From Aaosphaeria pasadenensis (Eukaryota > Ascomycota > Dothideomycetes > Pleosporales): a stretch of 64,000 bases of DNA. The position numbers and the translations under genes were made by a program. This document shows positions 10,028-22,456 of this stretch, piece after piece (the stretch's first letter is position 1; each line of letters starts with the position of its first letter). Under the pieces are notes generated by a model, which was given only the letters and a program-made list of their open reading frames with translations, searched no databases and had not been told where the DNA came from. The DNA lies in NCBI GenBank assembly GCA_022813625.1, contig JAKLMB010000019.1, forward strand, positions 186,001 to 250,000, written 5' to 3'.

Positions 10028-11866
10028 CTACCAGACAATGCCCTTCCAGTCAAAGGAACCGTCCACGTTCCTCCAATACCCCTTCTCAAACGACTTATCC
10101 CAGCCCAGCATGACCGCCAAAATCCGACACCCCGCGCTGGAAACCGTACACACGACCGTATCCGCCTTCCCCAGCATCGCAAGGTCCATCAGGTACGCGC
10201 GGCCGACGAGCTCGCGCAGGTTCATCGCGGATTCTGGCACCTTGTCCGTGTTGTCGAGCTTGTTGACGTCGTGCGCGTTCCCGACGGGCTGCCCGAGGCT
10301 GAAGAAGACGTCGCGGTAGAACCCGCCCTCCCAGCCCGTGATCTCGTCGATCCAGGGATTCTTGCGGCCTTGTGCGGCTTCGAGCGCGGCTTTCGTGGCA
10401 AGGATGATGCGGTCTTGGGCCCGCACGACGCCTGGCCCCAGCTCCTGCGTGTCGTACACGGTCGGGTCGTCCGACGCGAGGACGATCCGCGCGGCGCTGT
10501 GGCGGGCCTCGAGGTCCTTGAGGGCGGAGCGCTTCGATTTCTTGCCGCCCGCGTTCTCGACGAGGTCAATGTAGATGTCGCGGGCCGTGTCGACATAGCG
10601 GTCCAGTGGGATGTAGTCCTTGGAGTACTGGAATTGGTACGGGTGCTTGTCGCCGTGCCGGACGTGCATGCCGATCGAGACGCCGCCTTCCTTGGTGACG
10701 TGCCCGTACAGTGACTCCGCGCGCTCGTCGACGTACTTTGCATCGTCGGCGCGGAGCTTGAAGAGTGCTTCGTAGCCGGTGCGGAGGAGGCCGAAGATCT
10801 TGCGCTCGCGCTGGATGCGCATCTTGGTGGCGTCTTCGAATTCTTCGGTAAAGGCGTGGCCGAACGTGCTCTTGACAGTGGCGCCGGATACCACGATGTG
10901 GCGCGCGGTGTGAGGGCAAGGTACCATGTGGGAAGTTGGAGGGGGGAGACATCCCGCAGAGGGTGGAGGAGTGAAGTAGGTGGAGTACTTGCCATACGGC
11001 CATCGAGTGTCGTCGACGAAGAACGTCCGGTTCTCCTTCACGGCCAGGCCATAGGACATCCACATGCGCAGCAGCGTGCTACCGAAGCCGGCATCGTTCG
11101 TCTCCATGACATACGTCAAGGTTCTGTCACAAACCTTCATTTCAGCGGCGGGGCTTCCGCCAGCGGCAATCGATTCGTCCGCCACGAATCCTTTCGGTCG
11201 ACTGCCTGCCTTTGATGGCGGGAGGATGGACTGGGCTTCGGCTTCCTGGATGTCAATGTAATACTGGTCTTTCTGATAGTAGTTGAGCATTCGCTTGGCG
11301 ATGCTGTTTGTTGCTTTTGCCTCCTCGCGCAACTGCTTCGACAGTTCCATGGACTGGTGGCAGATGTTGCTGTACTGCTCGGGTCGTAGTGGGAAGTCAT
11401 GCGTAGATGGGATGGACACCGTCCACTTCGGTTTTCCTCTGCTGTCCTGGACTACGAGGGCGGAAGGCTCATCGGGGAGACGGTTGCCCCCGACCATTTC
11501 CCACTCTCCGTTCGAGTCGTTGTCGTTGTCGTAGCTGGCCGTCTGCTGGGCCTGGCCGTAGATCTGGCGAATAACTAACCAGAGTAGGACCGTGATACCA
11601 ATGCCGCCAACGAGGATTCGTTTGACCAGCTTGGTATGCGTCGATGAAGCCGGCTTCTTTCCATGGCGAGGAATGAGCGAGGGGAGATTTGGGGATGGAG
11701 GCGGAGATGGTGACAGCAAGTTGCGTCGGGAGGCCACAGTGGGGGAGAGAAACGTAGCCGATGTGATGGACGGACTGAGCTGTGAGTAGGCGGCAGACGA
11801 TACCGTCAGGTTTGGATTCCGCCTGGCATGCATGGTCTTCGCCTTCTTGGTTGCGTTGATAAGCAT
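10028..11866 (-). CDS. FUT8-like (GT23-type) type II membrane glycosyltransferase
   Basis: Single-exon gene of 612 aa; the ATG is at 11866-11864. A Ser/Pro-rich basic cytosolic tail (1-80) is followed by one hydrophobic anchor (about 85-101, ILVGGIGITVLLWLVIRQIY) and a lumenal domain, the layout of a Golgi type II glycosyltransferase. In the lumenal part the motif VSIGMHVRHGDKHPYQF (about 395-410) matches the HxRxxDK donor-binding signature of alpha-1,6-fucosyltransferase-type enzymes. A later ASDDPTVYDTQE block and a VCTVSSAGCRILAVMLGW block near the C-terminus complete the Rossmann half. Fungal homologues of this group are unstudied, and true core fucosylation is not established in moulds, so acceptor and donor are open. 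It is convergent with the upstream plus-strand gene and separated from the kinesin gene by 2.1 kb. Confidence 0.75.
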   Translation of the reverse strand: MLINATKKAKTMHARRNPNLTVSSAAYSQLSPSITSATFLSPTVASRRNLLSPSPPPSPNLPSLIPRHGKKPASSTHTKLVKRILVGGIGITVLLWLVIRQIYGQAQQTASYDNDNDSNGEWEMVGGNRLPDEPSALVVQDSRGKPKWTVSIPSTHDFPLRPEQYSNICHQSMELSKQLREEAKATNSIAKRMLNYYQKDQYYIDIQEAEAQSILPPSKAGSRPKGFVADESIAAGGSPAAEMKVCDRTLTYVMETNDAGFGSTLLRMWMSYGLAVKENRTFFVDDTRWPYGKYSTYFTPPPSAGCLPPPTSHMVPCPHTARHIVVSGATVKSTFGHAFTEEFEDATKMRIQRERKIFGLLRTGYEALFKLRADDAKYVDERAESLYGHVTKEGGVSIGMHVRHGDKHPYQFQYSKDYIPLDRYVDTARDIYIDLVENAGGKKSKRSALKDLEARHSAARIVLASDDPTVYDTQELGPGVVRAQDRIILATKAALEAAQGRKNPWIDEITGWEGGFYRDVFFSLGQPVGNAHDVNKLDNTDKVPESAMNLRELVGRAYLMDLAMLGKADTVVCTVSSAGCRILAVMLGWDKSFEKGYWRNVDGSFDWKGIVW

Positions 11867-13979
11867 GTCGGTGGTGTTGGAATGTCCTCGAACGCAAACA
11901 CCTGGTCCTGCAGGTTACAGCCTTGAAGATGGATGAAGTGACTTTCGAATTGGGATGAAGACTAGACTAGCCTCAAGCAAGTCTGTCGTTGAAGGAGTGT
12001 AAGAAGCGAAATAGAGAAGAAGAAGATGGGTAAGTTTTCGACGCCGGAGAGACGACTGGTTAGCTGGGTCGACTATGAGGTCATGAATGCTGCTGGCCGA
12101 ACGATACGATCAGGGTCGCAGGAAGGAGAATCAACGGACGTCAAGAGTTTCACAGCATCAAACAAACGAAGAATTCTCCATCGAGGAGGGCGCGGGAGGA
12201 AACAGAAGTAGTAGTGGTAGCGGTAGTGGTGTGTATGAAGGAAGGCCCACGAGCACTAGTCTACCTAGGTAGGTCGGAAAGTGTCCCAGCACCAGCACGT
12301 GAGATCAGGTAGAGTAGGGAAAAGGAAAGGACGAGTATCAATTGGCGAAATGAGATCTGGAGAGAATGTAATTAGAAGGGTGAAGCATTGACCGGGGCCG
12401 GACAAACCAACGACTGGTTTGTTTGGAGGTGGGCTTTTCTGGAACGGGAACGGCCTGGGGATCTTCCAGGAAAGGTAGAAGAGAGAACAATGAACAATGC
12501 GGAATTAGGTAGGGGCCGGTGCGGGAGGAGGGGATGAGAGGTCATTTTAGAGAAAAGGGAAGTACACACAGTATCCACGAATAGCGAACTGAGTGGTGCG
12601 AGAAAGAACCTTAGAAAGTGATGAAGATGGGGGGGAATCATCCAATCCAGGCAATTCCCAGGGTCCCGCGATGGAACTTTGTGTGGATGCGGCGTAACGA
12701 AGCGTAACGCAGCGTGTTTCAGATCTCCGACATGTTTGCCGCGCACCTTGCTACTCGTTCTCGTACTAACTAATTCCCTTCTCAGTAACTGGCCTTACCC
12801 CTAGTTACCTGTAAAACCCTAGATAATACCTTACCCTACGCCGTACGGACTTCCCATCAATCAAGACATTACATTGCAGCACCAGCCTAGCTTCGTATCA
12901 GATCCGAGTACGGGCGATCAATGACACCAGGCAAGACATGGCAAGGCTGAGCAGCAAAAGCACACGACCAGCCATTCGTAACTGTGCTGTAGACCGTAGA
13001 TATGTACGGAGTGTTCCGTATAAACAAAACCTCTTACCACACAAACAAAGAAACCTCAGATTGATTGATGGAAAGAATGGGGCGTTGCGGCCCGGCTCTG
13101 ACTCTCAAAGCGTCCCTCTACTCCATCTACGCTCGCACCACCACGGCACGCTGCAGTGCACTACAGTGCACTATATACCATACTAACTGACACGCGCGCG
13201 CCAGATTCCTATCTTACTTGACTCTTTCGAACGCACTACGATGCAAGCGAAGAACACGCTATCCGGACGAGACGACGAAAGAGGAAGATGCGAAGGGGAG
13301 AGGGAACGAAATGGTAATAGATAGACCGTGATTAATTTCGCCATCGACTGCGATGGTTGGATGGATGGGTGAATGCTGACTGTCCGTTGCTACAAGTACA
13401 TACAATAAATAGATGAGACCTCTCTCCCTCTGGCTTCTCTCCCTTTCCCCCCCTCTCTTCTTTCTCTCTCTCTCTCTGATGAATGCAAGTCGAAAATACG
13501 GGGTATCATGTCGAAGATCCCGAGCGCGCTTGGGGATTAAAGAAAAAGTGAAAAAATAAGACAGGCAAAGTGAGAAGGAGAAAAAAGAACAACAATACAG
13601 TAAAGTAGAAAGGAAACACCAGTCCCAGCACCACGCCCGTAAGAAAAGAAAAAAAGTGTCCCTTGTGCATGGTATGGAAATGCAGCTTGCTGCCCTGAAG
13701 CATCGTCAACCCCTTTCGTGAGGCGGTGACTCCTGTTTGAACGCCAATGAATCACCAAGGACGATATCAACCTCCTCCGTACATTACATCTCTTTCTTTG
13801 CTCATAGCATCGCATGCACCGTTCAGCTTCGTACATAACACTTCGTGCGCCCATCCTTTTAGTGGCCGTTAATGGTGTTTGTCGTTCCCCCGTTTCTCCT
13901 TTCAACTTTGACTTGGCGTGCAAGGTTAGGCGGCATGCAATCATCCTCCCTTACATTCCAATCGCCCCTCCCCGTTTCT
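11867..13979. other. Intergenic region between two minus-strand genes
   Basis: It is the promoter side of the glycosyltransferase gene and the 3' side of the kinesin gene. It holds a TACCTAGGTA palindrome (12262-12271), a GTACGGAG element (13004-13011) and a TCTCTCTC microsatellite near 13461-13479. A 124-codon minus-strand frame at 12372-12746 shows no recognisable domain. I see no gene. Confidence 0.6.
12262..12271. repeat. Palindrome TACCTAGGTA, copy 1
   Basis: Perfect 10-bp palindrome followed by G; identical copies occur at 48628-48637 and 62101-62110, all intergenic. Confidence 0.5.
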
Positions 13980-16924
13980 TCACCGTTGACCCTCAGTCAC
14001 GGGCCGGAGGCTGCTGCGTCGCCGTCCGCCGCCTGTGGCGTCTACTCGTTCTGAGATCATCTCGTCCAGCATTCTCGTCACGTCCGTCATCTCCCTGTCT
14101 GACTTTACGCTGTGGTGGCCGATCCTCTCGCGAGGGGTGGTCGTGACCGGTGAACCTTTCAGTTTCACGCTCGATCCAGCAACACTACCAGCTTCGCTTC
14201 GCTGGCGAGACGTCCGTCGGCTGTTCGGAGATCCATCGCTACCGACCTCGTGCGCGTTTTCATTCTTTTTCTTGGACGAAGTGAGGGCTGAAATCATTTT
14301 CTCCTTATCCTCGAGCTGAGCTCTCAGACTCAGAATCTCGGCGTCCTTCTCGGCAAGGGCAGCGACCGCTCCGCCATCTTCACTGCTCCCTGTCATCTTG
14401 TGCAAGCTCATGGACACACGAGAGTGACTTGATCGCCGGGCTTGGAGTAAACGTTTCTCCAGCGTGCTGATGTAGCGGTTCTTGTCGGCCAAGTCGGATT
14501 GAAGCGACTGTATCTGGGCAGCCTGGCTAGCCATGCCATCTCCATTCTCACCAACGGAATCGTCTTCCTCGGAGCCTTCAATCCCAAGTGGAACGGAAGG
14601 GAATATGACCTGAGACCCATGGTGACCGGGGACTTCGAGCGTATGGTGGCTGGCTGATGACCGCGCAGACAGTGGCCTAAAATCTCCACCATTGCTCATG
14701 ACTGATCCTCGCTGAAGGCTCATAGACGAAAACGACCGACCGTTGTTGACACCCAGGGATTTCGAACTCAGGATCAGCCGATTCAGATGTTCGATTCGTT
14801 CCTTGAGGGCTGTCCGGGCAAGTTGCATTTCCAGCATCTGCTCCTCATGTCGGTGTTTACCCTCCAGCTCTCGGGCCCTTTCTTCTTCCTCATCCTTTTC
14901 CTTCTCCTTCTCCTCCTCTCGGGTTTCCTTTGCCTTGTTCTGCTCTTCGAGTTGCTTGCGCAACTCTTGGATCTCAATACGGTAGCGATCCAGCAGAGCA
15001 CGACTGCCAGCGTCTCCACCGGCTCCAATACTATCATCTGCTTTCTTGGCGTGACTGACGATATTGTTCTTCGCACGTGAAGCAAATTTGAGCGTGTTGA
15101 TGGTCTCGCCTGTGTGGCTGTTTGATGCCGCGCTGCTACCACTGGCTCCGATTTGGATCGTACATAGAATACTGACGAGAGAGTTTCCGGATAGAGCAGG
15201 TTGCAGTAGGCGGGTGAGTTTGCTGTCACGGTATGGCAAGTGCTTTCCCTTGCCTCCCTTGTCTTTCTCCTTGTCTTCGCTTGATAACCGAGCAATCACA
15301 GTTCCAAGCGTCAGCAGACTCTTGTTGATGTGAGATCCCTCGGTACGCCTTTCCGCATTGTCCGCGGCCTTCTCAGAACCAGCCAGATCAATCAAACTCA
15401 ATGTTGAAACCCTGACACCACCCGGAGCGATGGCCGACCGCTTGGAATCTTTCAGGTTCGCAACTCCGCTCGCGCCGCGCTCTCTACTTTCCACCACAAT
15501 CTGAACCACTGCATGACTTCGAGAGCTTCGGGCGTTGAACTGGGTTCCAGCCACTTTTCGTGCATTGTCACCTCGCGCAATCACCCTTAGAAGCTGCGTA
15601 GGACTCTGGACAATCTCTTCTTTCAGGGGCGTCGCATAAACACCTCTCTTGCTATCTTCCCTCAACTTGATCTCCTCCTGGGGTGCAGCGGGTCCGGTTG
15701 CGTTTGCGATTGGACCAGCCAACAAGTCGTGAATCCTCTCATTGTAAATCTCCAGGTAGCTGACTCTCAGAAGAAACTCTCGGTGCGGTGTTTCTCGGAT
15801 GTACGAGAATATGTCGGTAATGGCGAGTGGGATAACTCCAGGATTTGTCGCTGTACCTTGCATAGAAAATGTCTTACCCGTTCCGGTCATACCGTACGCG
15901 AAGACAGTTCCATGGTAACCCTCCATGACCCGTCGAACCAGTCGCTTGGCAGCCGCATCATAGACCCTGGCGTTGTTGTCTTGAGTGTCGAATACATTAT
16001 CTATTGCGCAATCAGTCAGTCTCAATGTCCATAGTTCATATCTAGACGTCGTGCAACATTACCATAGATGTAATCTCCGCCCTCCTTGCCCTTATAGGCG
16101 ATCAGTGACCGCTTTCCACTGACTTCCCATTCTAACTCTTGCTGCCGGTCCTTTGCGCCAAAGTCTGGCCGCACACGCACACTGACAAGGACATTGCCTT
16201 TGCCGTCCTTTTGTGGGTTGTTCTTGTCTGCGCCACTCGCCTCCGCTCGCTCGTCGCCGATGTCTTCGAATGTGGTCGCGCTGGTGGCGTAGGAGCCTTG
16301 GGCGGAAGAGTTCCTGCTTTGTGGCGGTGAGGGCAGGCTAAGATGGTTGGTGTTGACCACTGATACTGACTCTCCAGATCCGTTCAGCAAGCTTGGGGGC
16401 GTTAGTGGTGACTTCGCCAGCAGACCACGCCCTCCTCCTATGTTCGACACCCGGGGCGCGATCCGCTTCACGCTGCCTTGTCTCGATGGCCCTGCCTTGG
16501 GTGTTGCGGATAGTCTCTGGTCGAGCGTCTCCCCGTTGGGCGTGGAGCTAGCCGAGAGCGGACTCGGTGGGTGACTTGGAGATCTGCCCCCGTACTTGGG
16601 TGGTTGTGGGAATGCACCAATACTGACTGCCTTACGAAGTGATTTACCTGGCGGTAATGGCCCGGCAGGTGAATCAGAAGCAGTCAATGTGGGTACATTG
16701 GATGTTGAGTTTGTGTGGCCCTTGACGGGCCGCTGGGGCAGACCAGACGACGAGACCGCGCGACTTGCGACCGTGGGGGATGGGAGCAGAGAGCCCGAAG
16801 ACGTTCGAAGTGACGGACTGACGCTCGAGACTCGAGACTTCGCGACTGGTAGGGATGGGAGAGGACTTGTAGGTGGAGCGAGGGATGGCCGCGGCGGGCG
16901 AGGAAGCGTTGTTGTAGTTGACAT
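13980..16924 (-). CDS. kipA: Kinesin-7 motor protein KipA / Tea2-like
   Basis: There are two exons, 16924-16063 and 16000-13980, with a 62-nt intron (GTAATG...CAATAG). The join restores the motor motif YIYDNVFD. The product is 960 aa. Residues 1-215 form a Ser/Pro/Thr-rich extension typical of KipA. The motor domain starts about 240 (NVLVSVRVRPDF). It has the P-loop GMTGTGKT (324-331), switch I NARSSRSHAVVQI and switch II LIDLAGSEKA. The segment FSMQGTATNPGVIPLAITDIF marks the Kip2/Tea2/KipA branch of kinesin-7. Downstream are coiled coils (KQLEEQNKAKETREEEKE and a second block) and a Ser-rich tail. KipA moves to microtubule plus ends and carries polarity and dynein-related cargo to the hyphal tip; this role is family knowledge. 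Confidence 0.94.
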
Positions 16925-17721
16925 GATGTATGAGGAAGTTGTCTGGTCGATTAGGAACGGCGGGAAACCACAACCGTTCCGTCGTGCCTGTGGTTGTTAT
17001 GATATGAAGTGAGAGTATTGATTGGTATGGTAGTTGCTGGCTCTTGAGGAAGAGCAGCGTCGTGCTCCAAGCCGTGCTCGTGGGCCACTATCTCAAGACA
17101 TTCATATCCACGCGAACCGTCGGTAGAGACCTCGCAGGCCGCGATTAGGTATTGTGCAGTGTCGGAGACAGCAAGTTCCCGAGGTGTCTGAGGCAGACCT
17201 GAAGAGCGTTACTGCGTCAGTCGAACGGGGAGGGGCCTGGTTGAAGGCTGTGGGCGACCGAATTCGATGGGGTTTTGGGGGGGAAAAGACGGAAGGATGC
17301 AGTGGCCGTGGCAGGGTTCCGAGTTTGAGCTCGAGTCACTGCACGCACACTTGTGTCGTCAGCAGCGATAGGATAGGTACGAATAAGTAGGTAGCGCAGG
17401 CGTAGCGTAGTGTAGCGATCGAGTGACAAGCGGCCGTTGAGCAGGTGAATGACGAATCTGAAGAAGTGAAAGGTGACAGCAACCCTAACCACAACAACAA
17501 CAACGAGAACAAGGTATGTACGGAGCAAGGTAGAGTTGTATCCGGGGGTCTATGATGTTGCGAGTAGTGAGTATTGGAAAGGAGAGAGAATAGAAGGTAC
17601 GGTTCGGTAACGGCAGCGAGAGCGACGGGGGGGATGGATCAGGGTCTTTCGGAGCTTGTTGGTTTATGGAAATAGGGTGAGATTTGTTCGTCGGTGGGAT
17701 TGAAATTATTGGTGACGAAGA

Positions 17722-17825
17722 CGACAAGGCAGGACAAGGACAGGACAGGACAGGATAGGACAGACAGGATAGGACGAGTTAAGACGACAGACAAAACAGC
17801 ACAAGACAAGACAGGACGAGACAAG
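17722..17825 (+). repeat. Degenerate GGACA / AGGAC microsatellite
   Basis: About 100 bases built from AGGACA, GGACA and AAGACA units, with pure copies at 17731-17760 and increasingly degraded copies after that. Confidence 0.65.
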
Positions 17826-18030
17826 TTCGCGTTGGGTTGTGAGACTTTCCCCAGGAGGAATAGCCCGATTGGTTCCAACTTGGAAAAAAAAGGTGGAGCA
17901 ACAGCGGGAAGAGGAAAAGGGAATTGGGAAAAGGGAAATGGAAAAAAAGGAAAAGGAAGAGAAAACTAATTTAATTGTCCAACCACCTTTGGACTTTTGT
18001 TGCTGGATAGTTCGTTACTTGTCCGGAGAA

Positions 18031-18053
18031 GGGAAGGGAAGGGGGATGGGGGG
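18031..18053 (+). other. Potential G-quadruplex motif
   Basis: GGGAA, GGGAA, GGGGGAT and GGGGGG runs in direct succession; further GGG runs follow to about 18098. Confidence 0.45.
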
Positions 18054-20173
18054 AAATCCACTTGCAGGGAAGAGCACGGGGGTGGGCGGAGGGGGGATGT
18101 AATATGTACGAGCCAACCTACAAGTACTAAGGTTAGGTAGCAAAATATATCACGTAGACGGAGAGAGAAAAGGCAAACACGAGAAAGAGAGCCTCTTGGA
18201 CCGGACATTTAATGAGATGGGGCAAACGATCGAATGAGCGTTGGTTGTTGAATAGATGCCGATGCGGTAGTGACAGCGGTACGGAGTAGATGGCTACGTT
18301 ATACCTAAACTCTAACTTAGGGGTGAATTGGACTGCTTGCGCCCAAAGTGTCAAGACAAACTTGAAGCTTGCACCAGCGGACTTCGTGGTGACAATTGCT
18401 TGTCCATATTTACGAACAACGAACAATCGCCACAAGCGGAGCCGTTTTCCTTTGTCGTACACGAAGATTGGCAAGATACTACAGCGTACAGAGATACAAA
18501 AGGAGTATCTATTGAACCATCATCATGCCCTGAATAGTATGTATGAAATCCACCATCTACAAAAACCAGCCCAAGACATTCTATGGTTCATCACGCAGGC
18601 CTATCTGCAGCAGCTACCAGTAGCTTGCCTGCATGGGTTACGATGGCACCACGTAAAGAATATCAAATGACTGCAGAAGGCAACGAAAAAAGGGGTTGGA
18701 GGTTAAGTGATCTACTATGATTTGCCATGGTTTGATTTGATTTGATGGACCTCGAATAGGAAATACTCATTGGGCTGCCGTGTCTCCAGCCAGTAACATA
18801 CCTAGACAGTTAGATGCCAGAAGCCAGTACCAGAAGCCAAAAGCCAAAGGGACAAAGCCATTCTTCTTTCCGTAACTGCGTGGCGCTGAGTCTCTGCAGA
18901 TCCCCTAACCCAATCATCTGGTGATGACCTCTCCCGGCTATTTCTGCTCTTTCCACGCGCAATCTTCTTCCATCATCACCCTCCCCATCACCACGACAAC
19001 AACTAGCAAACCAGCAAACCAGCTCGCAAAGAAATGACGGGATAGAATCGAAGAGGAACCAAACTGAAAGCGAACAACCGCCTTGCCGAGCATCGGTACC
19101 GGTTTTTGCGACTTCGCTGGTGTTCGGTGTAGATGAATGATTTAATCTCTTTCCCTGTCCCTACAGCCTGCGAAACATCCCCTTCCCTTTATTTATCCCC
19201 ACGCGCTACCGGACTTTTCCTTCAATCGCACGTACATACGGTAAGGGACATATGTATGTACATACATATTTGTATCGCACATGCAGGAACACGGGTATGC
19301 AAGATGGAATTATACGAATTACCCAATGTGACGGACCCGCAGCTTCGGCTTCGCGTTGATGTCGTGTTCTGTTTATCCCACGCCGGTTGCATACAATCTC
19401 TTGTATACACAGTATGTTAGGTAGACATTGCTTTCTATTCCGTCGCAGAAGAAGAGCGCCAATCAGGCATGCTTCCCAAACTACCCATCAGGCCATATCA
19501 TGAACGTCGCATGGATCTTGATAGAGAGGTAGCGGGACATGCGACCCGCCAAGTATGGGGGGAAGGGGCGGGACCTTTGTCTCTAGTATCTAACCACACA
19601 GTGCCATCCATGCCCTGGACGCCGAACAGCCCACGGTCCAAGCCACATGTGATTGCTGTTCGTACTGTGTCTGTTCGTGGCTGTCGCATGGCAGGGGGTG
19701 CGGATAAGTAAAGCCCAATACATCAATCCTGGCACATCACGCCAAGTCCATCGTGTCCTACCAGTGCTGTGTTGATGAGACACTTTTCAGAGTAGATGTG
19801 TTCGCATCCACCATTGCGCAATAACGTTCCTGTCCCTAGCGATATAAACCGTACGTATGGGCGCCACGGGTAAGCGAGTTAACCTTCTGAGGTGTACCCG
19901 CAAGAAGGATTGATCCATTCTACGACCAAAGAAGGGCAGACTCCACAAAGACGATTGCTGTCGCGCGAACCCCCGGACAGCCATGTCTCTCTCTCATGCT
20001 GTGTTACCAGCTGATTCCACCGCTGAAAGCTTCTTCATCCAATTGCGATTGAAGCCTACGACGGAAAACAGACAGCTGCTGCCCGTTCACGCGGTTTACG
20101 AGATTAGATGGTTACTATGTGGCTGGCTCGTTCCATCCTTCTTGTTGAAGTCATCCAATGAGGCGCTGCGCTA

Positions 20174-22178
20174 TCACAAAGTTCCCCAGCCGAAGTATTT
20201 CTTACCTATAGTGGTCACTGCTACCCATTGAAGCCCCCATAGGCTGATGTCGATGACGAATTCCAGTCCTGCACATAGAACTACTCGAGAGAGTAGAGCC
20301 CATGTGGCATGGACATCGAAGGGGGTGAGCCCAATGGACGCTACTGGCAGGTGATGCTGAAGCATTGTCGATGGGGAGGTGCCATTGCCCATGTTGCTGG
20401 CAAGGTAATGAGCAGCAATCGAACGCAACGTGACAAGCTTTAGTGGAAGAATGGTCCATGCTACTATTTGAGCCTTGCAGATGGCGCCAAGCATCTGCGC
20501 CGGCTCTATAGACAACTGCGTCACTCGATGTCGCTTTTTGGTGCGCGAATCTTCTCGGGTGACTCCAACTTCGGATTGTTGAGCAGCAATGAGCGGGAAA
20601 TCCTCCGCAATCTCAGTATGTGTTGATAGCACCTGAGCGGGAAACCGCACCTCCATCTCTACAATTCTGTCTCTAGACGTTATTCGTATTGTCGGATCAT
20701 TCAGATCATTACCTAGATCCGAACCGGTGGAAGTTGCACCTCCGTACTGTTGGTCGGAGTGCATACGGCCTTGCATGGTGGAGTTGCTAGCTGGTACATT
20801 GGGGTGTTCATGTTCAGCACCATTGGTATCCTCCACAACTCGGGATCTAGAGACCTCTTGAAGATCGGGATCTTGGTATGCCTGGACAGAAGAATACAGG
20901 CTGCCAGACTGTGTCCGAGTTCGTGATGCAGGTGCCCAACCTATAGCGGCCAGACCCTTATTGATAACGTTCCGAAGCCACTTTGGAGATCTCTGCCTTA
21001 GCCCGAGGAGTTCGCTGGCTCTTTCCTTTGCATCGGCATCTGCAGATATCAGATCGGGATTAGTAGGGCGATTAATGCCTGTCTCGATAGCTTCATACAC
21101 CAGCGCGTAGATTCGACGTTCGAGCATATGCTCCAGGCAGACAAGTAGCAATGGTGACAATAGAACCTGCCTCAAGATGCTGGAGATTATGGAGGGAAAT
21201 GGTCCTGACGGTATTTCAGGAGACCGTAATGGTGAAGCGGCGGAGAAGGGCACGAAAGCTGACAATGGTGGGAGCAGAGGTCTCGCTGGAACAAGTCCCA
21301 TGCGCTGTAGATGAGCGTGGTAGGTCAGTGGATAGAAGAACACTTCAACGAACAGCCGGAACCTTCTATTATTAGTGGCTTGCCAACTAAACTCTTCCAT
21401 TTCAACTTACATTGTCCGCGTTGTACTTTTCCATCGTCGAACCAACCGCCTTGTCCGTGACGCTGCCTTGAATTTGACCACGAGGCGATCAAGAGGTCGA
21501 AACATGACTACAAAGTAGACCGAGAATTGGACACTTATAGTAGACACAAGTCGCGCAGCGAAGCCCGTGTAAACGAGCTGGCCATGTGGTTGTTGGCTGA
21601 GCAAAGGAACAACCTGGTAGAGAGGTAAAGCGGATTCTAGCCGAAACGTCTTGCGCCATGCGTCAGCGAGAGGTAGAGCCGAACGGAAGAAGGAGACGTA
21701 CCAATATCCGATCTCGTAATGAGCCAATCCACCATGTACAGAGGTTCTCTGTCAGAGTCGATGAAAGAGCAATAGTATTCCCCGTAGAATCTTCCATGTC
21801 CAGCTGCGCTATACGGTGCTCGTAGGCGCCAGGCAATCCTTCCGAAGGGCGCCGTCGTCTGTGGACGACTCCAATCGCGGATAGCACATCATTCTGTGCT
21901 TGTCGAAGTCGTCGCCCATGCTCATGTGCCCTAGGGTTGATCGCGTTTCCCCGTTCATCGAAAAGCTGCACGTAGCGGTTGCTACTGGGTTCACGAGCCT
22001 CAAGTGGCACATTCCTTTGCGAAGGATCTATCTGTACATATTCGGATGATTTGGAAATCGATGCGCTCGGTTCAAAGGGGGATCGACCCTAGACTCTATG
22101 TCAGATAGTTGAACTATAGAAGTTTTAAGACGATGTGCATACCAACGCTAGGCGGGTGAGAAACGGTTGGCGACCCAT
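20174..22178 (-). CDS. Conserved-looking multi-pass membrane protein of unknown function
   Basis: I assemble four exons: 22178-22143, 22088-21702, 21649-21411 and 21365-20174, 617 aa. Introns are 54, 52 and 45 nt. The first (GTATGC...CTGACATAGAGTCTAG) and third (GTAAGT...CACTAATAATAG) are clear. The second (GTACGT...GCTGACGCATGGCGCAAG) is my best phase-consistent choice but uses an AAG acceptor, so exon 2/3 borders are less certain. The N-terminus has the motif YVQLFDERGNAINPRAHEHG, then an Arg-rich segment. Hydrophobic segments occur around the VSTISVQFSVYFVVMF and SSILRQVLLSPLLLVCL stretches and at the C-terminus (WALLSRVVLCAGLEFVIDISLWGLQW). A polar 200-residue loop separates them. I do not recognise the family. 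It shares a short divergent promoter with UTP13. Confidence 0.7.
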
Positions 22179-22456
22179 GGCCTAGGTGGTCACCACGAAC
22201 TTATTATAGGGGCGCGAAAAGGTTCACCACTTTTCCCTACGAATTCCTGAAGCATGGCGTTGCTTTGAGGTGGCTGTTGAGTATGTAGTAGGTCTATGCG
22301 ACTATGGGGGTCGGAGTTTAGTTAGTCGTTGCTGGGCTGGTAAGCTCTAATCGATAAGGGCTCCAGAAAAAAATCCGCCAAGATTCATACTTTTATTCAC
22401 GGGTCGTGAACTCGAAATCCACCTCCACCCATACGGCTCCGTGCTGATTCGTCATA
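22179..22456. promoter_or_regulatory. 278-bp divergent promoter between the membrane protein and UTP13
   Basis: The two start codons face away from each other across 278 bases, so both 5' flanks must lie here. No clear TATA box or known factor site is visible. Confidence 0.6.

Larger units (their letters stand above)
16925..20173. other. Intergenic region with simple repeats
   Basis: These 3.2 kb hold the kinesin promoter and the 3' flank of the next minus-strand gene. Visible elements are a GGACA-type degenerate pentanucleotide tract (17722-17825), purine-rich sequence with a G-quadruplex motif (18031-18053), a GTACGGAGTA element (18279-18288) and a TATGTACATACATA palindromic stretch near 19255. 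A 126-codon plus-strand frame (18290-18670) has no recognisable domain and no coding look beyond its length. I call no gene. Confidence 0.6.

Noticed and set aside
10222..10995. 257-codon minus-strand frame inside the glycosyltransferase gene
   Set aside because: Same strand, other frame; Ser/Arg/Thr-rich shadow of the real gene, which has the glycosyltransferase motifs.
18290..18670. 126-codon plus-strand frame in the kinesin upstream spacer
   Set aside because: No family motif, and an overlapping frame of similar size exists on the other strand.
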